From UBA4416 sp040387555 (GTDB taxonomy: Bacteria; Bacteroidota; Bacteroidia; B-17B0; Aurantibacillaceae), in the NCBI GenBank assembly GCA_040387555.1, contig JAZKDO010000003.1, positions 558,001 through 622,000 on the forward strand: DNA of 64,000 nucleotides. The letters are read 5' to 3'. Under the pieces are notes generated by a model that worked only from the letters and a program-made list of their open reading frames with translations, did not search any database and was not told where the DNA came from. Shown here piece after piece: positions 7,882-17,543 of this stretch. Position numbers and translations under genes: made by a program. Position 1 is the stretch's first letter; each line of letters opens with the position of its first letter.

Positions 7882-8925
7882 TTAGATCTCATACCTCGCT
7901 AAGGGTGTTACATCTAGACCACAAAACTCTTGTTTCAAATATTTGTAATATCCGGTAATGGCTATCATAGCAGCATTATCCGTGCAGTATTCAAATTTAG
8001 GAATGTAGGTTTGCCATTGATGTTTTTTTCCAAGCAATTCGATTTCTTTCCTTAATCCTGAATTAGCAGAAACTCCCCCGGCAATAGCAATTTGTTTTAT
8101 TCCGCTTTCATTACTAATCCCTAATAAGTTTTTTAATAAATAGCGGATCAAATGCGATTGATATGACGCGCAGATATCATTCATATTTTCTTCTGCAAAA
8201 TTTGCATTTAGCTTTGTTTGTTCCTGTATAAAATATAAGAACGCAGTTTTTACACCACTGAAACTATAGTTGTAATTTTTCAAATGCGGAGTAGGAAACT
8301 TATATTTTGTTGGATCCCCTTTTTGAGCATGTTTATCAATTAACGGCCCACCCGGATAAGGCAATCCAAGAATTTTAGCAGCTTTGTCAAAGGCTTCGCC
8401 AACAGCGTCATCCTCTGTCTCAGCTAATAATTCGAAATTCAAATAATCTGTGATTTTTACAACTTGCGTATGTCCACCACTCACAGTTAAACATAAAAAA
8501 GGAAAGGTAGGTTCAGGCTTCTCTCCGTCCTGGTCCTGAATAAAATGAGCTAAAATATGTCCCTGCATGTGATTTACCTCTATCAAAGGAATGCCTAATG
8601 ATAATGATAACGACTTTGCAAACGACAAACCCACTAGTAAGCTTCCACTAAGGCCGGGGCCACGAGTCACTGCTATGGCGTTAAGTTGTGAAAGTGTGAT
8701 GTTTGCTTTTTTTAAAGCTGCGTCTACTACAGGTACAATATTTTTCTGGTGATCTCTGCTTGCTAATTCAGGAATAACGCCTCCGTATTGCTCGTGAATT
8801 TTTTGAGTGGCGGTAACATTTGATAATAATATATTGTTTTTAGTAACAGCACATGAGGTATCGTCGCAACTTGATTCAATGCTTAAAATAAAAATATCAT
8901 TCACTCCTTGCATGTTTATTCCCAT
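7882..8925 (-). CDS. tsaD: tRNA threonylcarbamoyl transferase subunit TsaD
   Basis: Transfers the threonylcarbamoyl group to A37 of ANN-decoding tRNAs together with TsaB, TsaC and TsaE. The 347 residues carry the ASKHA-fold signatures: ILSIESSCDDTSCAV at the N-terminus, the metal-ligand motif HMQGHILAHF, SGGHTQVV, DAVGEAFDKAAKILGL and IAGGVSANSGLR. An in-frame ATG four codons in (MQGVND) is a possible start. The gene is divergent from the TamB-like gene with an 80-bp gap and converges with pth. Confidence 0.96.
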   Translation of the reverse strand: MGINMQGVNDIFILSIESSCDDTSCAVTKNNILLSNVTATQKIHEQYGGVIPELASRDHQKNIVPVVDAALKKANITLSQLNAIAVTRGPGLSGSLLVGLSFAKSLSLSLGIPLIEVNHMQGHILAHFIQDQDGEKPEPTFPFLCLTVSGGHTQVVKITDYLNFELLAETEDDAVGEAFDKAAKILGLPYPGGPLIDKHAQKGDPTKYKFPTPHLKNYNYSFSGVKTAFLYFIQEQTKLNANFAEENMNDICASYQSHLIRYLLKNLLGISNESGIKQIAIAGGVSANSGLRKEIELLGKKHQWQTYIPKFEYCTDNAAMIAITGYYKYLKQEFCGLDVTPLARYEI

Positions 8926-8992
8926 TTTTTATTCTTACCGATTAACTCAATAACTTAGACTATATTAACGTTATAGGTTTAGGTTATTTAGT

Positions 8993-9000
8993 TATTTTTA
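8993..9000 (+). promoter_or_regulatory. TATTTTTA -7-like box of the tamB-like gene
   Basis: One mismatch to TAnnTTTG (final A). It ends 5 bases before the GTG start at 9006, the same short spacing seen at several other genes here. Confidence 0.4.
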
Positions 9001-9005
9001 TCCCA

Positions 9006-12000
9006 GTGAGTAGATTTGGTAAAATTACAAGAATATTATTGAAAACAGTCGTGTTTTTACTGCTTCTTATTGTTGTTTTTTTAAATGTACTATATCTCGC
9101 AGCACAAACAGAATCATTTCAAACATGGGCTGCACATAAATTAACTGCCTATCTAAGTAAGGAACTTGATGCCACGGTTGATATCAGACGTGTGAAAATT
9201 TCGTTGATTAGAAATGTAACATTGGAAGGAGTATTTGTAAGTGATAAACATCGTGATACGTTAGTTTATGGTAAAGCGATTACTGTAGATGTGAGCGGAT
9301 TTAACTATCAGGAAAAACGACTTAAGCTGGATGGTGTAAGTTTAACTGGAGTAAAAGTAAAATTACTAAAATACAAGAACGAAGAGGACTGGAATTTTCA
9401 ATACCTCGCAGATTATTTTGCGCCTAAAAATAAGGTACGAAAAGACACCATTCCTTTTCCCTGGAAAATTACATACGGTGATTTAAATTTAAACAATGTT
9501 GATTTTACTTACCATCTTTTAAAAGATACGTTGATCGTGAAGCAGAACATGAATTACAATCATATTCACGTATCTCAGGTTTACGGAACACTCTCGGATT
9601 TTGATTTCAGGAAGGATACTATTTTTGCTCAGGTAACAAATTTAAGAGCTAAGGAGCAGAGTGGTATTGAAATAAAAAACTTGACGACAAAGGCGCGCAT
9701 ATCTTCCACTGAGTTGCAATGCGACAATATTTATTTAAAAACATCCAACAGTTTGGTAAAAGGAAAATTATCGTTTAAGTATGATCAGTGGACCGACTAT
9801 CAGGATTTTATTAATAAGGTTTACATGAAGGGCAACTTAACAGACAGTACCTATGTAAGCTTTAAAGACATCGCTTATTTTGCAGAAGAACTTAATGGGT
9901 TTAAGGAAGTACTCTACTTGAACGGTAAAGTAAGGGGTTTTGTGAATGATTTAAGTGCTAGCGGAATGCATGTGAAGTATAGAAATAACACAGAATTTGT
10001 AGGTGATATGAGCATTACCGGATTGCCGGATATCAATAAATCGTTCATACACTTTGACGCAGAGAAATTATCGACTTCTAAATCTGATTTGGAAAATTTA
10101 CCAATTCCTCCGTTCGATAAACCAAACTATTTAAAGTTGCCAAATGAAATAGGAAAACTGGGAGTCATTTCTTATAAGGGAAAATTCGATGGATTTATCA
10201 GTGAATTTGCAACTTATGGAACATTTAAAACTGCAGTAGGAAATATCAAAACAGATTTAAGACTGAAGAATAATCCTAAAACAAACATAGTTGAATATTC
10301 AGGATCGGTTACAACAACCAATTTTAATTTATCCAGATTGTTTCCTGATGTAAAATTTGTGGGCCCTATTTCCCTTACTACCAAAATAAAGGGTAAAGGC
10401 GTAACGATGAAAGAACTGGATGCCACGTTTGATGGGATGGTTAAATCCATTTCCTACAATGGATATGAATATAATAATGTGAAACTTGATGGCTTGTTCC
10501 GAAACCAGATCTTTACGGGTTATGTCGTTAGTAGGGATACAAACGCAAATTTTGATTTTAATGGAACTGTTGATTTTAACAACAAAGTTCCAAAGATGGA
10601 TTTTATATCAACCATTAATAACCTGGATCTGGAGAAAACACATTTCGCTACTTCGCAGATAAATGGAAGAGTCTCGTCCCAGATATTGATTAATTTAAAT
10701 GGTAACAGTATTGATAATTTGAGTGGTTTGATAAACTTTGATAACACTATTTATTCAACAAAAGACAAAGAATATACGTTAAGTAGCTTTAATTTAGAAC
10801 TGGACCAATCAACTGCCATAAAAAATATAAAATTGAATTCAAGTATTGCTAATCTTCAGTTAACCGGAAGATATAATTTAAGCACTTTGCCAAAAGCATT
10901 TAAACAATACATGAATGAGTATTTTCCAACCTTTGTTCAGGATAAGTCAAGATACATTTATAGTGATAAAGCAGATGTCTCCATCAAGATAAAAAACTAT
11001 ACCATTATAAAAGAGTTATTTACTAAGGATCTAATGATCAGTCCAAATACTCTGATTGAAGGGTCCTTTGATGCCTCTATTAATTACCTATACCTCAAAA
11101 CTAATAGCGCCCTTATTGATTATTCAGGAATTAAATTCAGGGATAATGATATCAGTGTAAACTCTTTGCCTAAAGGTGTTTCTTTTTCTTATAATGCTAA
11201 GGCAATTAATGTTTCAGACAGTTTTGCTTTTAAAAATCCAAGTTTGGAATTTATTGCCGATGATAAAGTAACTAATTTTAATTTGAACTGGGACAACTTG
11301 TCAAGTCCGAACAACGCCGGAATCATTAGTGGTAAGGCAATTTTTGAAAACGCAAGAGCCACAGTTCTTTTTGATAAAATTAAATATGTTGTCGAAGATA
11401 GTATTTGGCAAATTGTAAAAGCAACACCGATTGTTATTGACACTTCTTTTTCTGTACTAATTAACTCATTAACCTTTTATAATCAAAACCAATTAATTAC
11501 AATTGATGGAAAATTATCTAAAAACAGTAATGATAAATTAGATGTATTTATTCAAAACTTTAAATTGGAACAACTGAATCCTTTTTTGCAAAATTCTGAT
11601 TTAAAAATTAGTGGAACATTAACCGGGAATACAACTATTCTCGGAAGCTTTGGCAAAACCTTAATTTCAAGTGATTTAGGATTTACAGATTTAAAATTAA
11701 ATAATAAACTTATTGGATACGGTCAGATAAAAAGTGAATACAATCCCGAAAAAGAATTTGTAAATATTAATGGCTATTCTGCTTTTGCAAAAGATTTTGA
11801 CGGTAATCTTATGAAGAACATTGTATTTGATGGTTATTATTATCCAAAGAAATCAGAAGAGAATCTTGATATTACGTTTAAAGCTGAACCGTTAGATCTT
11901 TCTTTGTTACAACCATTTTTAAAAGATATACTGACTTTTAAAGTTGGTTTTTTAAATGGACAAGGTAAAATTACCGGAACACTTGATAAACCTGATATTA

Positions 12001-13490
12001 ATGCCAAGTTCAAATTTTTTAAGTGTGTGATGGTGGTTGATTTTCTTAATGTGCAATATAATGTAAACGGAGAAGTAGATATTACCCCAAAACAGATCAA
12101 TTTTGAAAACATAGTTGTAAGGGATAAAATGGGTAACACGGGAAGTGTGTACGGTAATATTTTTCATACTAATTTTAAAGACATTAGAATTGACTTTGAT
12201 ATTAATACCAATAAACTGATGGTGTTAAACACCACGGCTGCTAATAATCCTTCTTATTACGGTACCGCCTATGCATCAGGCAATGCAGGTATATACGGCT
12301 TTTTGGATGATATTAAAATGGAGTTGAATTTGAAAACAAATGGCGGCACTTATTTTTATATTCCTTTGGATGGACCTGCCGAAATTGGAAGTAATGATTT
12401 TATACGTTTCGTAACAAAAGATACAATAAAAACTGTTGTTAAAAAAACCAGATCAAATTTTTCACTCGATTTCAATTTAGAAGCTACCAGAGATGCGGAG
12501 GTTCAGTTAATATTTGACGAAAAATCCGGTGATATTATTAAAGCAAGGGGCGATGGCCAACTGAATTTGAAAATCAATTCGAAAGGAAAATTTGATATGT
12601 TTGGTGATTACGTATTATCTACCGGTGATTATTTGTTTACGCTTGAAGACTTTGTAACCAAAAAATTTGAAATTCAAAAAGGGAGTTCTATTAAATGGAA
12701 TGGAAATGTGTACAAAGCAAATATCGATATAGTGGCGAATTATAAGCAACGCGCCTCTATCAAGCCATTGTTTCCAAATGATTCTATTAATAATTACAAC
12801 AAACGTTTTCCTGTTGATTGTAAATTATTTATGAAAGGTAAACTGACATCTCCGGATATTACATTTGGAATTGAATTGCCTACAATCGATGAATCAACAC
12901 GTTCGGCTATCCAAAGTATTTTAAGTGACGAAAATGAATTAAACAGACAAGTGTTTTCGCTTTTATTATTAAGAAGTTTTGTAACACCCGTTTCTTTAGC
13001 TGGGTCAGGTGGAATTAGCGCGGGTGGTGCCGCTGCCGCAACAGGTTCTGAAATGTTAAGTAATAAAATGACCAATTGGTTAAATGGAGTTACGAAAGAA
13101 ATTGATATCGGTGTTAACTATAGGCCGGGTGGAACGCTGAGCAGCGATGAATTAGATTTAGCTCTTTCAAAACAATTATTTAATAATCGATTATCTATAG
13201 ATGGTAATTTTGGTGTAGCAAATAATAATTCTCAAAGCAATACAACTACCACGAATAATAATTCACAGGTCACTTCACTAGTGGATGTAACTCTGGAATA
13301 TAAATTGTCAGAATCAGGAAGGTACCGCGTAAAAGGATTTAACAGGAGTAATGACAATACCGAGGCTGCAACAAGTGGCGGACCTTTTACACAAGGCGTA
13401 GGTATTTTTTACAGGGAAGAGTATGAAAATTTAAATGAAATTTACAAACGATATCTTTCAAAGTTTAAAAGAAAACCCAAAGTTAAATAG
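9006..13490 (+). CDS. tamB: TamB-like translocation/assembly protein (DUF490)
   Basis: 1494 residues with a GTG start. An N-terminal membrane anchor (about 13-33, VFLLLLIVVFLNVLYLA) is followed by an AsmA-like start (ELDATVDIRRVKISL) and a very long beta-rich region of repeating short strands. The TamB C-terminal domain comes last (about 1150-1400, with EIGSNDFIRFV, EVQLIFDEKSGDIIKARGDG and DYLFTLEDF). Proteins of this family span the periplasm from the inner membrane as a beta-taco groove and serve outer-membrane protein assembly or lipid transport. No TamA/BamA partner is adjacent. The C-terminus carries an N/T-rich stretch near 1420-1440 (SQSNTTTTNNNSQ). Confidence 0.9.
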   Translation: MSRFGKITRILLKTVVFLLLLIVVFLNVLYLAAQTESFQTWAAHKLTAYLSKELDATVDIRRVKISLIRNVTLEGVFVSDKHRDTLVYGKAITVDVSGFNYQEKRLKLDGVSLTGVKVKLLKYKNEEDWNFQYLADYFAPKNKVRKDTIPFPWKITYGDLNLNNVDFTYHLLKDTLIVKQNMNYNHIHVSQVYGTLSDFDFRKDTIFAQVTNLRAKEQSGIEIKNLTTKARISSTELQCDNIYLKTSNSLVKGKLSFKYDQWTDYQDFINKVYMKGNLTDSTYVSFKDIAYFAEELNGFKEVLYLNGKVRGFVNDLSASGMHVKYRNNTEFVGDMSITGLPDINKSFIHFDAEKLSTSKSDLENLPIPPFDKPNYLKLPNEIGKLGVISYKGKFDGFISEFATYGTFKTAVGNIKTDLRLKNNPKTNIVEYSGSVTTTNFNLSRLFPDVKFVGPISLTTKIKGKGVTMKELDATFDGMVKSISYNGYEYNNVKLDGLFRNQIFTGYVVSRDTNANFDFNGTVDFNNKVPKMDFISTINNLDLEKTHFATSQINGRVSSQILINLNGNSIDNLSGLINFDNTIYSTKDKEYTLSSFNLELDQSTAIKNIKLNSSIANLQLTGRYNLSTLPKAFKQYMNEYFPTFVQDKSRYIYSDKADVSIKIKNYTIIKELFTKDLMISPNTLIEGSFDASINYLYLKTNSALIDYSGIKFRDNDISVNSLPKGVSFSYNAKAINVSDSFAFKNPSLEFIADDKVTNFNLNWDNLSSPNNAGIISGKAIFENARATVLFDKIKYVVEDSIWQIVKATPIVIDTSFSVLINSLTFYNQNQLITIDGKLSKNSNDKLDVFIQNFKLEQLNPFLQNSDLKISGTLTGNTTILGSFGKTLISSDLGFTDLKLNNKLIGYGQIKSEYNPEKEFVNINGYSAFAKDFDGNLMKNIVFDGYYYPKKSEENLDITFKAEPLDLSLLQPFLKDILTFKVGFLNGQGKITGTLDKPDINAKFKFFKCVMVVDFLNVQYNVNGEVDITPKQINFENIVVRDKMGNTGSVYGNIFHTNFKDIRIDFDINTNKLMVLNTTAANNPSYYGTAYASGNAGIYGFLDDIKMELNLKTNGGTYFYIPLDGPAEIGSNDFIRFVTKDTIKTVVKKTRSNFSLDFNLEATRDAEVQLIFDEKSGDIIKARGDGQLNLKINSKGKFDMFGDYVLSTGDYLFTLEDFVTKKFEIQKGSSIKWNGNVYKANIDIVANYKQRASIKPLFPNDSINNYNKRFPVDCKLFMKGKLTSPDITFGIELPTIDESTRSAIQSILSDENELNRQVFSLLLLRSFVTPVSLAGSGGISAGGAAAATGSEMLSNKMTNWLNGVTKEIDIGVNYRPGGTLSSDELDLALSKQLFNNRLSIDGNFGVANNNSQSNTTTTNNNSQVTSLVDVTLEYKLSESGRYRVKGFNRSNDNTEAATSGGPFTQGVGIFYREEYENLNEIYKRYLSKFKRKPKVK

Positions 13491-13520
13491 ATTGCTCTAT
13501 CAATTAAGAAGCAATTTTTT
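13491..13520 (+). terminator. Weak intrinsic terminator after the tamB-like gene
   Basis: ATTGCT and AGCAAT form a 6-bp stem with a long loop, followed by a T run. It begins directly after the stop codon and overlaps the stop of the converging lipoprotein gene. The stem is short, so strength is uncertain. Confidence 0.35.
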
Positions 13521-13857
13521 ATTTTACTTCAATAATAAACTGTTTTAACTCTAAAGTATCGGTGTATCTGATCAGGGCGAAATTCAACGTATCCTTTCCT
13601 GTTTTAAGTGTTGTGAAATTAAAATCCACACCGGCCTCGTTTCCTCTGAATACTGAGCCGTAATAATCTAGTAAGTTTTTATCAAAACGTGTATTAATTT
13701 GCCACATATATCCATTTGTATGATTTTCTGGCAACCTGATTCTAAAATTTTCATCCTCGCTAAAACTATTAATTAATGGGGCGGATTTATCTGCCGTTTG
13801 ATAGTTGCAACTTATAAATAAAAAAGAAAGCAGACTAAGATAAAAAAGAGGCTTCAT
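13519..13857 (-). CDS. Chagasin-like (MEROPS I42) lipoprotein
   Basis: 113 residues from the ATG at 13857. The start gives a lipoprotein signal, MKPLFYLSLLSFLFISC, with the lipobox Cys at about 17. A TATATTTG promoter at 13884-13891 lies between this ATG and an upstream in-frame ATG at 13908, which supports the shorter form. The mature part has the hallmarks of chagasin-type inhibitors of papain-like cysteine proteases: LPENHTNGYMW (family NPTTGYxW loop), GNEAGVDFNF, and a third loop at ALIRYTDT in place of the usual RPW. Weak similarity; binding of a protease is inference. Converges with the tamB-like gene. Confidence 0.65.
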   Translation of the reverse strand: MKPLFYLSLLSFLFISCNYQTADKSAPLINSFSEDENFRIRLPENHTNGYMWQINTRFDKNLLDYYGSVFRGNEAGVDFNFTTLKTGKDTLNFALIRYTDTLELKQFIIEVK

Positions 13858-13883
13858 ACATCTAATAAATGTTAAGGATGCTT

Positions 13884-13891
13884 CAAATATA
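13884..13891 (-). promoter_or_regulatory. TATATTTG -7 box of the chagasin-like gene
   Basis: Exact TAnnTTTG match on the minus strand, 26 bases upstream of the ATG at 13857. No TTG element stands at the expected distance. Confidence 0.5.
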
Positions 13892-13998
13892 CCCGTTTTA
13901 CTAACCATTTATAGTTTTTAAACATTTAAATGGCTGATTTATTTGTAAATTTATATGGCATAAGATTTGAATTACATTAATCATAACAAATATAAAAA

Positions 13999-14847
13999 AT
14001 GAAAAAAATAAAACATATTGCGATTTTTTCATCTGCTGTCATAGCGTCAGTGGCTTTATGTTCAGCAAGCTACTATATCTCAAACGAAGAAAAACTCGAT
14101 CAGATCATTTCTGTTGAACACCCTAAAAAAGATATTCCTAGTAAACCTAATGAGGCATTTAAGGAAGGTGAAATTTTGTCGTACAGATTGCATTACGGTG
14201 TTATGGATGCGGGGATTATTAACATGGAAGTTAAACCTGACCTTATTCAAGTTGGTGGAAGAAAGGTTTATCATATTGTAGGAAACGGATATTCTAAAGG
14301 AACGTTTGATTGGTTTTATAAAGTACGTGATCGTTATGAAACATTTATTGATAAAGACGCAATGTTACCCTGGTTGTTTGTTCGTAGGGTAAATGAAGGT
14401 GGGGTTATCATTAATCAGGATTACACATTTAACCATTACACCAATAAGGTTGATGTAGGAGGTGGAGAAAAAGTGGATATTCCTTCCGGAACCCAGGATA
14501 TGATTTCAGCATTCTATTCTGCGAGAACTATCGATTTGACGAATGCTAAAGAAGGTGATGTTTTTACCATAAACAGTATAGTAGATAAAGAAATCTGGCC
14601 ATTGAAAATCAGATATGTGGGTAAAGAGCAAATTACCTGTGATTTAGGTACCTTTAACTGTGTTAAATTCAGACCAATAGTGCAAAAAGGAAGAATTTTT
14701 AAACATGAAGAGGATTTAAATGTTTGGTTAACAGATGATAAGAATCATGTTCCTTTAAGGGCACAGGCAAAATTAGTAGTTGGCTCTATAAAGCTTGATA
14801 TTGCAAGCGTTAAAAATTTGGCCAATCCAACTTCTGAGGTAAAGTAG
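13999..14847 (+). CDS. DUF3108-family exported protein
   Basis: 282 residues. The N-terminus (MKKIKHIAIFSSAVIASVALCSASYY) is a signal peptide or anchor. The body matches the DUF3108 pattern: EAFKEGEILSYRLHYGVMDAG, GTFDWFYKVRDRYETF, a segment around SGTQDMISAFYSARTI and a C-terminal LTDDKNHVPLRAQAKLVVGSIK. The family forms a beta-rich periplasmic or outer-membrane-associated protein of unknown role, common in Bacteroidota and Proteobacteria. It is monocistronic by appearance, with a good terminator 21 bp after the stop. Confidence 0.8.
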   Translation: MKKIKHIAIFSSAVIASVALCSASYYISNEEKLDQIISVEHPKKDIPSKPNEAFKEGEILSYRLHYGVMDAGIINMEVKPDLIQVGGRKVYHIVGNGYSKGTFDWFYKVRDRYETFIDKDAMLPWLFVRRVNEGGVIINQDYTFNHYTNKVDVGGGEKVDIPSGTQDMISAFYSARTIDLTNAKEGDVFTINSIVDKEIWPLKIRYVGKEQITCDLGTFNCVKFRPIVQKGRIFKHEEDLNVWLTDDKNHVPLRAQAKLVVGSIKLDIASVKNLANPTSEVK

Positions 14848-14868
14848 GAAACCGGCAATAAATAATTG

Positions 14869-14900
14869 AAAGGATATTGTGTTAAATCAATATCCTTTTT
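14869..14900 (+). terminator. Intrinsic terminator of the DUF3108 gene
   Basis: AAAGGATATTG, loop TGTTAAAT, CAATATCCTTT form an 11-bp stem followed by T. The -7 box for the next gene begins 2 bases after it. Confidence 0.75.
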
Positions 14901-14901
14901 C

Positions 14902-14909
14902 TATTTTTA
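14902..14909 (+). promoter_or_regulatory. TATTTTTA -7-like box of the tryptophan dioxygenase gene
   Basis: TAnnTTTG with final A, ending 4 bases before the ATG. A TTG lies 22 bp upstream, inside the preceding terminator stem. Confidence 0.45.
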
Positions 14910-14913
14910 GCTT

Positions 14914-15921
14914 ATGGAACTAAAAAAAGAAATCGTAGACCGGGTTAATCAACTCGAAGAAAAATTCAGCCTCGTAGGTCAAAGCCTGGATAGCTATTTA
15001 GATGGACTTTTATTATCAAATTACCTTACGTACTGGGATTATATTCAGGTAGATACTTTACTAACCTTACAAAATCCAAAAACTGATTTCCCTGATGAGA
15101 AAATTTTCATCATGTACCATCAAATTACAGAGTTGTATTTTAAATTGTCCTTGCATGAAATGGAGCAAATAGGCAATAACGGAAAAAGTATTTTGCCAAA
15201 TGGACATGATTTAGGATGGAAGGAAAAAATAGATGTAAACTATTTTACTGAAAGGATAACAAGAATAAACCGCTATTTTGAATCTCTTACAAAATCATTT
15301 GAAATAATGGTTGATGGTATGGAGAAAGAACAATTTCTGCGTTACCGTATGGCTTTATTGCCGGCAAGTGGTTTTCAAAGCGCTCAATACCGTAAGATTG
15401 AAATTTGCGCTACTGATTTTTTTAATTTAGTGGATAAAGATGTAAGGCCTTCAATGGCAGGAAAAGATATAAGTGTAGAAGAGATGTTCCAGAATATTTA
15501 CTGGAATAAAGGTGCTACGGAATTATCTACGGGAAAAAAGACCTTGACGTTAAATCAGTTCGAGAAAAAATATGGCGCAGAGTTCATTGCTTTAGCCAAA
15601 GAATACAAGGACAAAAATATGTGGGCAAAATATAAGTCTTTGCCTGAAAGTGATCAAAAAAATCCTAGATTAATAAATGCACTAAAAGAACTTGATGTTA
15701 ATATCAATATCAATTGGCCACTTATGCATTATAAAAGTGCGGTAAAATATCTACAACAAAATACTGAAGACATTGCAGCAACAGGTGGAACTAATTGGCA
15801 AAAATATTTGCCGCCACGTTTTCAAAAACGCATTTTTTACCCTGAAATATGGTCTGCTGAAGAGCATGAAGATTGGGGAAAAGGATGGGTTGAAACCAAC
15901 GTTTTTAGAGCTGGTAGGTAA
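14914..15921 (+). CDS. Tryptophan 2,3-dioxygenase family protein
   Basis: 335 residues. Haem dioxygenases of this family open the indole ring of L-tryptophan to N-formylkynurenine. Visible signatures are YWDYIQVDTLLTLQ (35-55 region), IMYHQITELYFKL with the distal His at 69, SGFQSAQYRKIE at about 152-162, a likely proximal haem His at 272 in LMHYKSAVKYL, and ATGGTNWQKYL (about 289-299), corresponding to the substrate-binding GTGGS-type turn. Other kynurenine-pathway genes (formamidase, kynureninase, monooxygenase) are not adjacent, so the pathway may be dispersed. The symbol is left blank because substrate preference cannot be read here. Confidence 0.9.
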   Translation: MELKKEIVDRVNQLEEKFSLVGQSLDSYLDGLLLSNYLTYWDYIQVDTLLTLQNPKTDFPDEKIFIMYHQITELYFKLSLHEMEQIGNNGKSILPNGHDLGWKEKIDVNYFTERITRINRYFESLTKSFEIMVDGMEKEQFLRYRMALLPASGFQSAQYRKIEICATDFFNLVDKDVRPSMAGKDISVEEMFQNIYWNKGATELSTGKKTLTLNQFEKKYGAEFIALAKEYKDKNMWAKYKSLPESDQKNPRLINALKELDVNININWPLMHYKSAVKYLQQNTEDIAATGGTNWQKYLPPRFQKRIFYPEIWSAEEHEDWGKGWVETNVFRAGR

Positions 15922-15959
15922 TCACACAATAAACATTTTTTTTAATCGTTATAACCATA

Positions 15960-17036
15960 TTGAAAAAACTTTTTACATATATTTTTATCCTTGCTTTAAC
16001 ATCTGCTTTTGCCCAATTAGGAGGAACAAAAGTTTATAGCTTTTTGGATTTGCCTGTTCCTGCACGATCAAATGCTTTGGGAGGTGCAGCAATGGCAATT
16101 TGGGACAAGGATGTTAATCTTGGATACGGAAATCCGGCTTTATTAAATCCTGGCTGCGATAAACAATTAGCATTTAATTATGTTAATTATGTGTCTGATT
16201 TAAATTATGGAAATTTTTTGTACGCCCGTCAACAAAAAAAGTACGGAACGTTTGCTGCAGGTTTACAATTTTTCAACTATGGGAAATTTGACGGCCGTGA
16301 TGATTATGATGTAGAAACAGGAAAATTTAAGGCCGCAGATTATTCTTTGAATTTATCATTTGCTAAAACCATTGATAAAGACAGCACATTATCTTTAGGC
16401 GTTGCTTTAAAAACCATTTATTCACATTATGAGGTTTATGATTCTTTTGGTAGCGCTATAGATGTTGGATTAACCTATCACAATAAGAAACAATTTACGG
16501 TTTCATTGCTTGCCAAAAATTATGGTAGGGTTTGGGATCCTTATTATTACACAACTGAAAAGGAAAAGCTTCCAACTAATATTCAAATAGGCCTTAGTAA
16601 AAAAATTCCTAAGGCACCATTTAGAGTTATTTTTCAATATGATCAGTTATTAAAATGGGACCTGACTTATGTAAATCCTCAAAATCAATCCGATGAAATT
16701 GATCCTTTTACAAATAAGCCAATTGTAAAAACGGCGAAACAAAAAAGGAATGAAAAAGTAAAAACCGGTCTTGATAAATTTGGACGGCACTTAACGATAG
16801 GAACAGAAGTAATTTTAGGAAAAAATTTTATGCTCCGGATTGCATACAATTTTAGAAAAGGAAAAGAAATGGCTTTACCTGATGTCAAAAAAGCTAATGG
16901 CTTATCCCTGGGATTAGGCTTTAAGGTAAGTAAATTCCATTTTGATTACGCCTTCTCAAAGTATGCATTAACTGGAAATTCGCATACAATTGGGATAACA
17001 ACAAATCTCAATTATTTTAATAAAGCTGCTAAATAA
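15960..17036 (+). CDS. porQ: Type IX secretion system protein PorQ
   Basis: 358 residues, starting at TTG. The signal peptide is MKKLFTYIFILALTSAFAQ. The mature protein opens with GGTKVYSFLDLPVPARSNAL and continues with DVNLGYGNPALLNPGCD, the typical PorQ start, then alternating beta strands of an outer-membrane barrel of the PorV/PorP (FadL-like) type. In Porphyromonas gingivalis PorQ works with PorU, PorV and PorZ in the cell-surface complex that processes and attaches T9SS cargo. This agrees with the four cargo proteins in the window. It follows the dioxygenase gene by 38 bp. Confidence 0.88.
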   Translation: MKKLFTYIFILALTSAFAQLGGTKVYSFLDLPVPARSNALGGAAMAIWDKDVNLGYGNPALLNPGCDKQLAFNYVNYVSDLNYGNFLYARQQKKYGTFAAGLQFFNYGKFDGRDDYDVETGKFKAADYSLNLSFAKTIDKDSTLSLGVALKTIYSHYEVYDSFGSAIDVGLTYHNKKQFTVSLLAKNYGRVWDPYYYTTEKEKLPTNIQIGLSKKIPKAPFRVIFQYDQLLKWDLTYVNPQNQSDEIDPFTNKPIVKTAKQKRNEKVKTGLDKFGRHLTIGTEVILGKNFMLRIAYNFRKGKEMALPDVKKANGLSLGLGFKVSKFHFDYAFSKYALTGNSHTIGITTNLNYFNKAAK

Positions 17037-17070
17037 TAAGGCTTTAATGGCATCGTTCAATTTATTGCTG

Positions 17071-17078
17071 TAACTTTA
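17071..17078 (+). promoter_or_regulatory. TAACTTTA -7-like box of the NUDIX gene
   Basis: TAnnTTTG with final A, ending 4 bases before the ATG at 17083. Confidence 0.4.
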
Positions 17079-17082
17079 ATCC

Positions 17083-17541
17083 ATGAGAAATTTCAATGTT
17101 CGTGTTTATGGAATTTTAATACATGAAAACAATGTGTTGGTTTCTGATGAGCATATAAAAGGCATGAATATTACAAAATTTCCTGGTGGCGGTCTGGAAT
17201 TTGGCGAAGGAACTATAGAGTGTGTTATTCGTGAATTTAAAGAAGAATTGGATTTGGATATCGAAGTGATTTCTCATTTTTATACGACTGATTTTTTTGT
17301 GAATTCAGCATTTAGCGTAAACAATCAGGTAATCAGTATCTATTACTTAGTTAAGGCAAAAGAGGAATTTGATCCAAAGAAAACAACGTTTAAAATTTCC
17401 AAACAACCTTTTGATTTTGAGAAGAAGAAAGAAGGTGCGCAGTCATTTCGTTGGGTAACCCTTGAGAAAATTTCCGAAAATGATTTTACATTTATTATTG
17501 ATAAACGGGTAGGTGAGATGCTTTACAATAATCTGAAATAA
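17083..17541 (+). CDS. NUDIX hydrolase
   Basis: 152 residues. The Nudix box is clear at about 36-59: GGLEFGEGTIECVIREFKEE. It has the REFKEE core that binds Mg2+, and the usual Gly after EE is replaced by Leu-Asp. Such enzymes hydrolyse nucleoside diphosphates linked to other groups. The substrate cannot be read from the sequence. It converges with the putative anti-sigma gene, with only 2 bp between stop codons. Confidence 0.88.
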   Translation: MRNFNVRVYGILIHENNVLVSDEHIKGMNITKFPGGGLEFGEGTIECVIREFKEELDLDIEVISHFYTTDFFVNSAFSVNNQVISIYYLVKAKEEFDPKKTTFKISKQPFDFEKKKEGAQSFRWVTLEKISENDFTFIIDKRVGEMLYNNLK

Positions 17542-17543
17542 CT

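Noticed and set aside
13858..13908. Longer N-terminus for the chagasin-like lipoprotein
   Set aside because: It would place the TATATTTG promoter inside the gene and bury the lipoprotein signal behind 17 residues.
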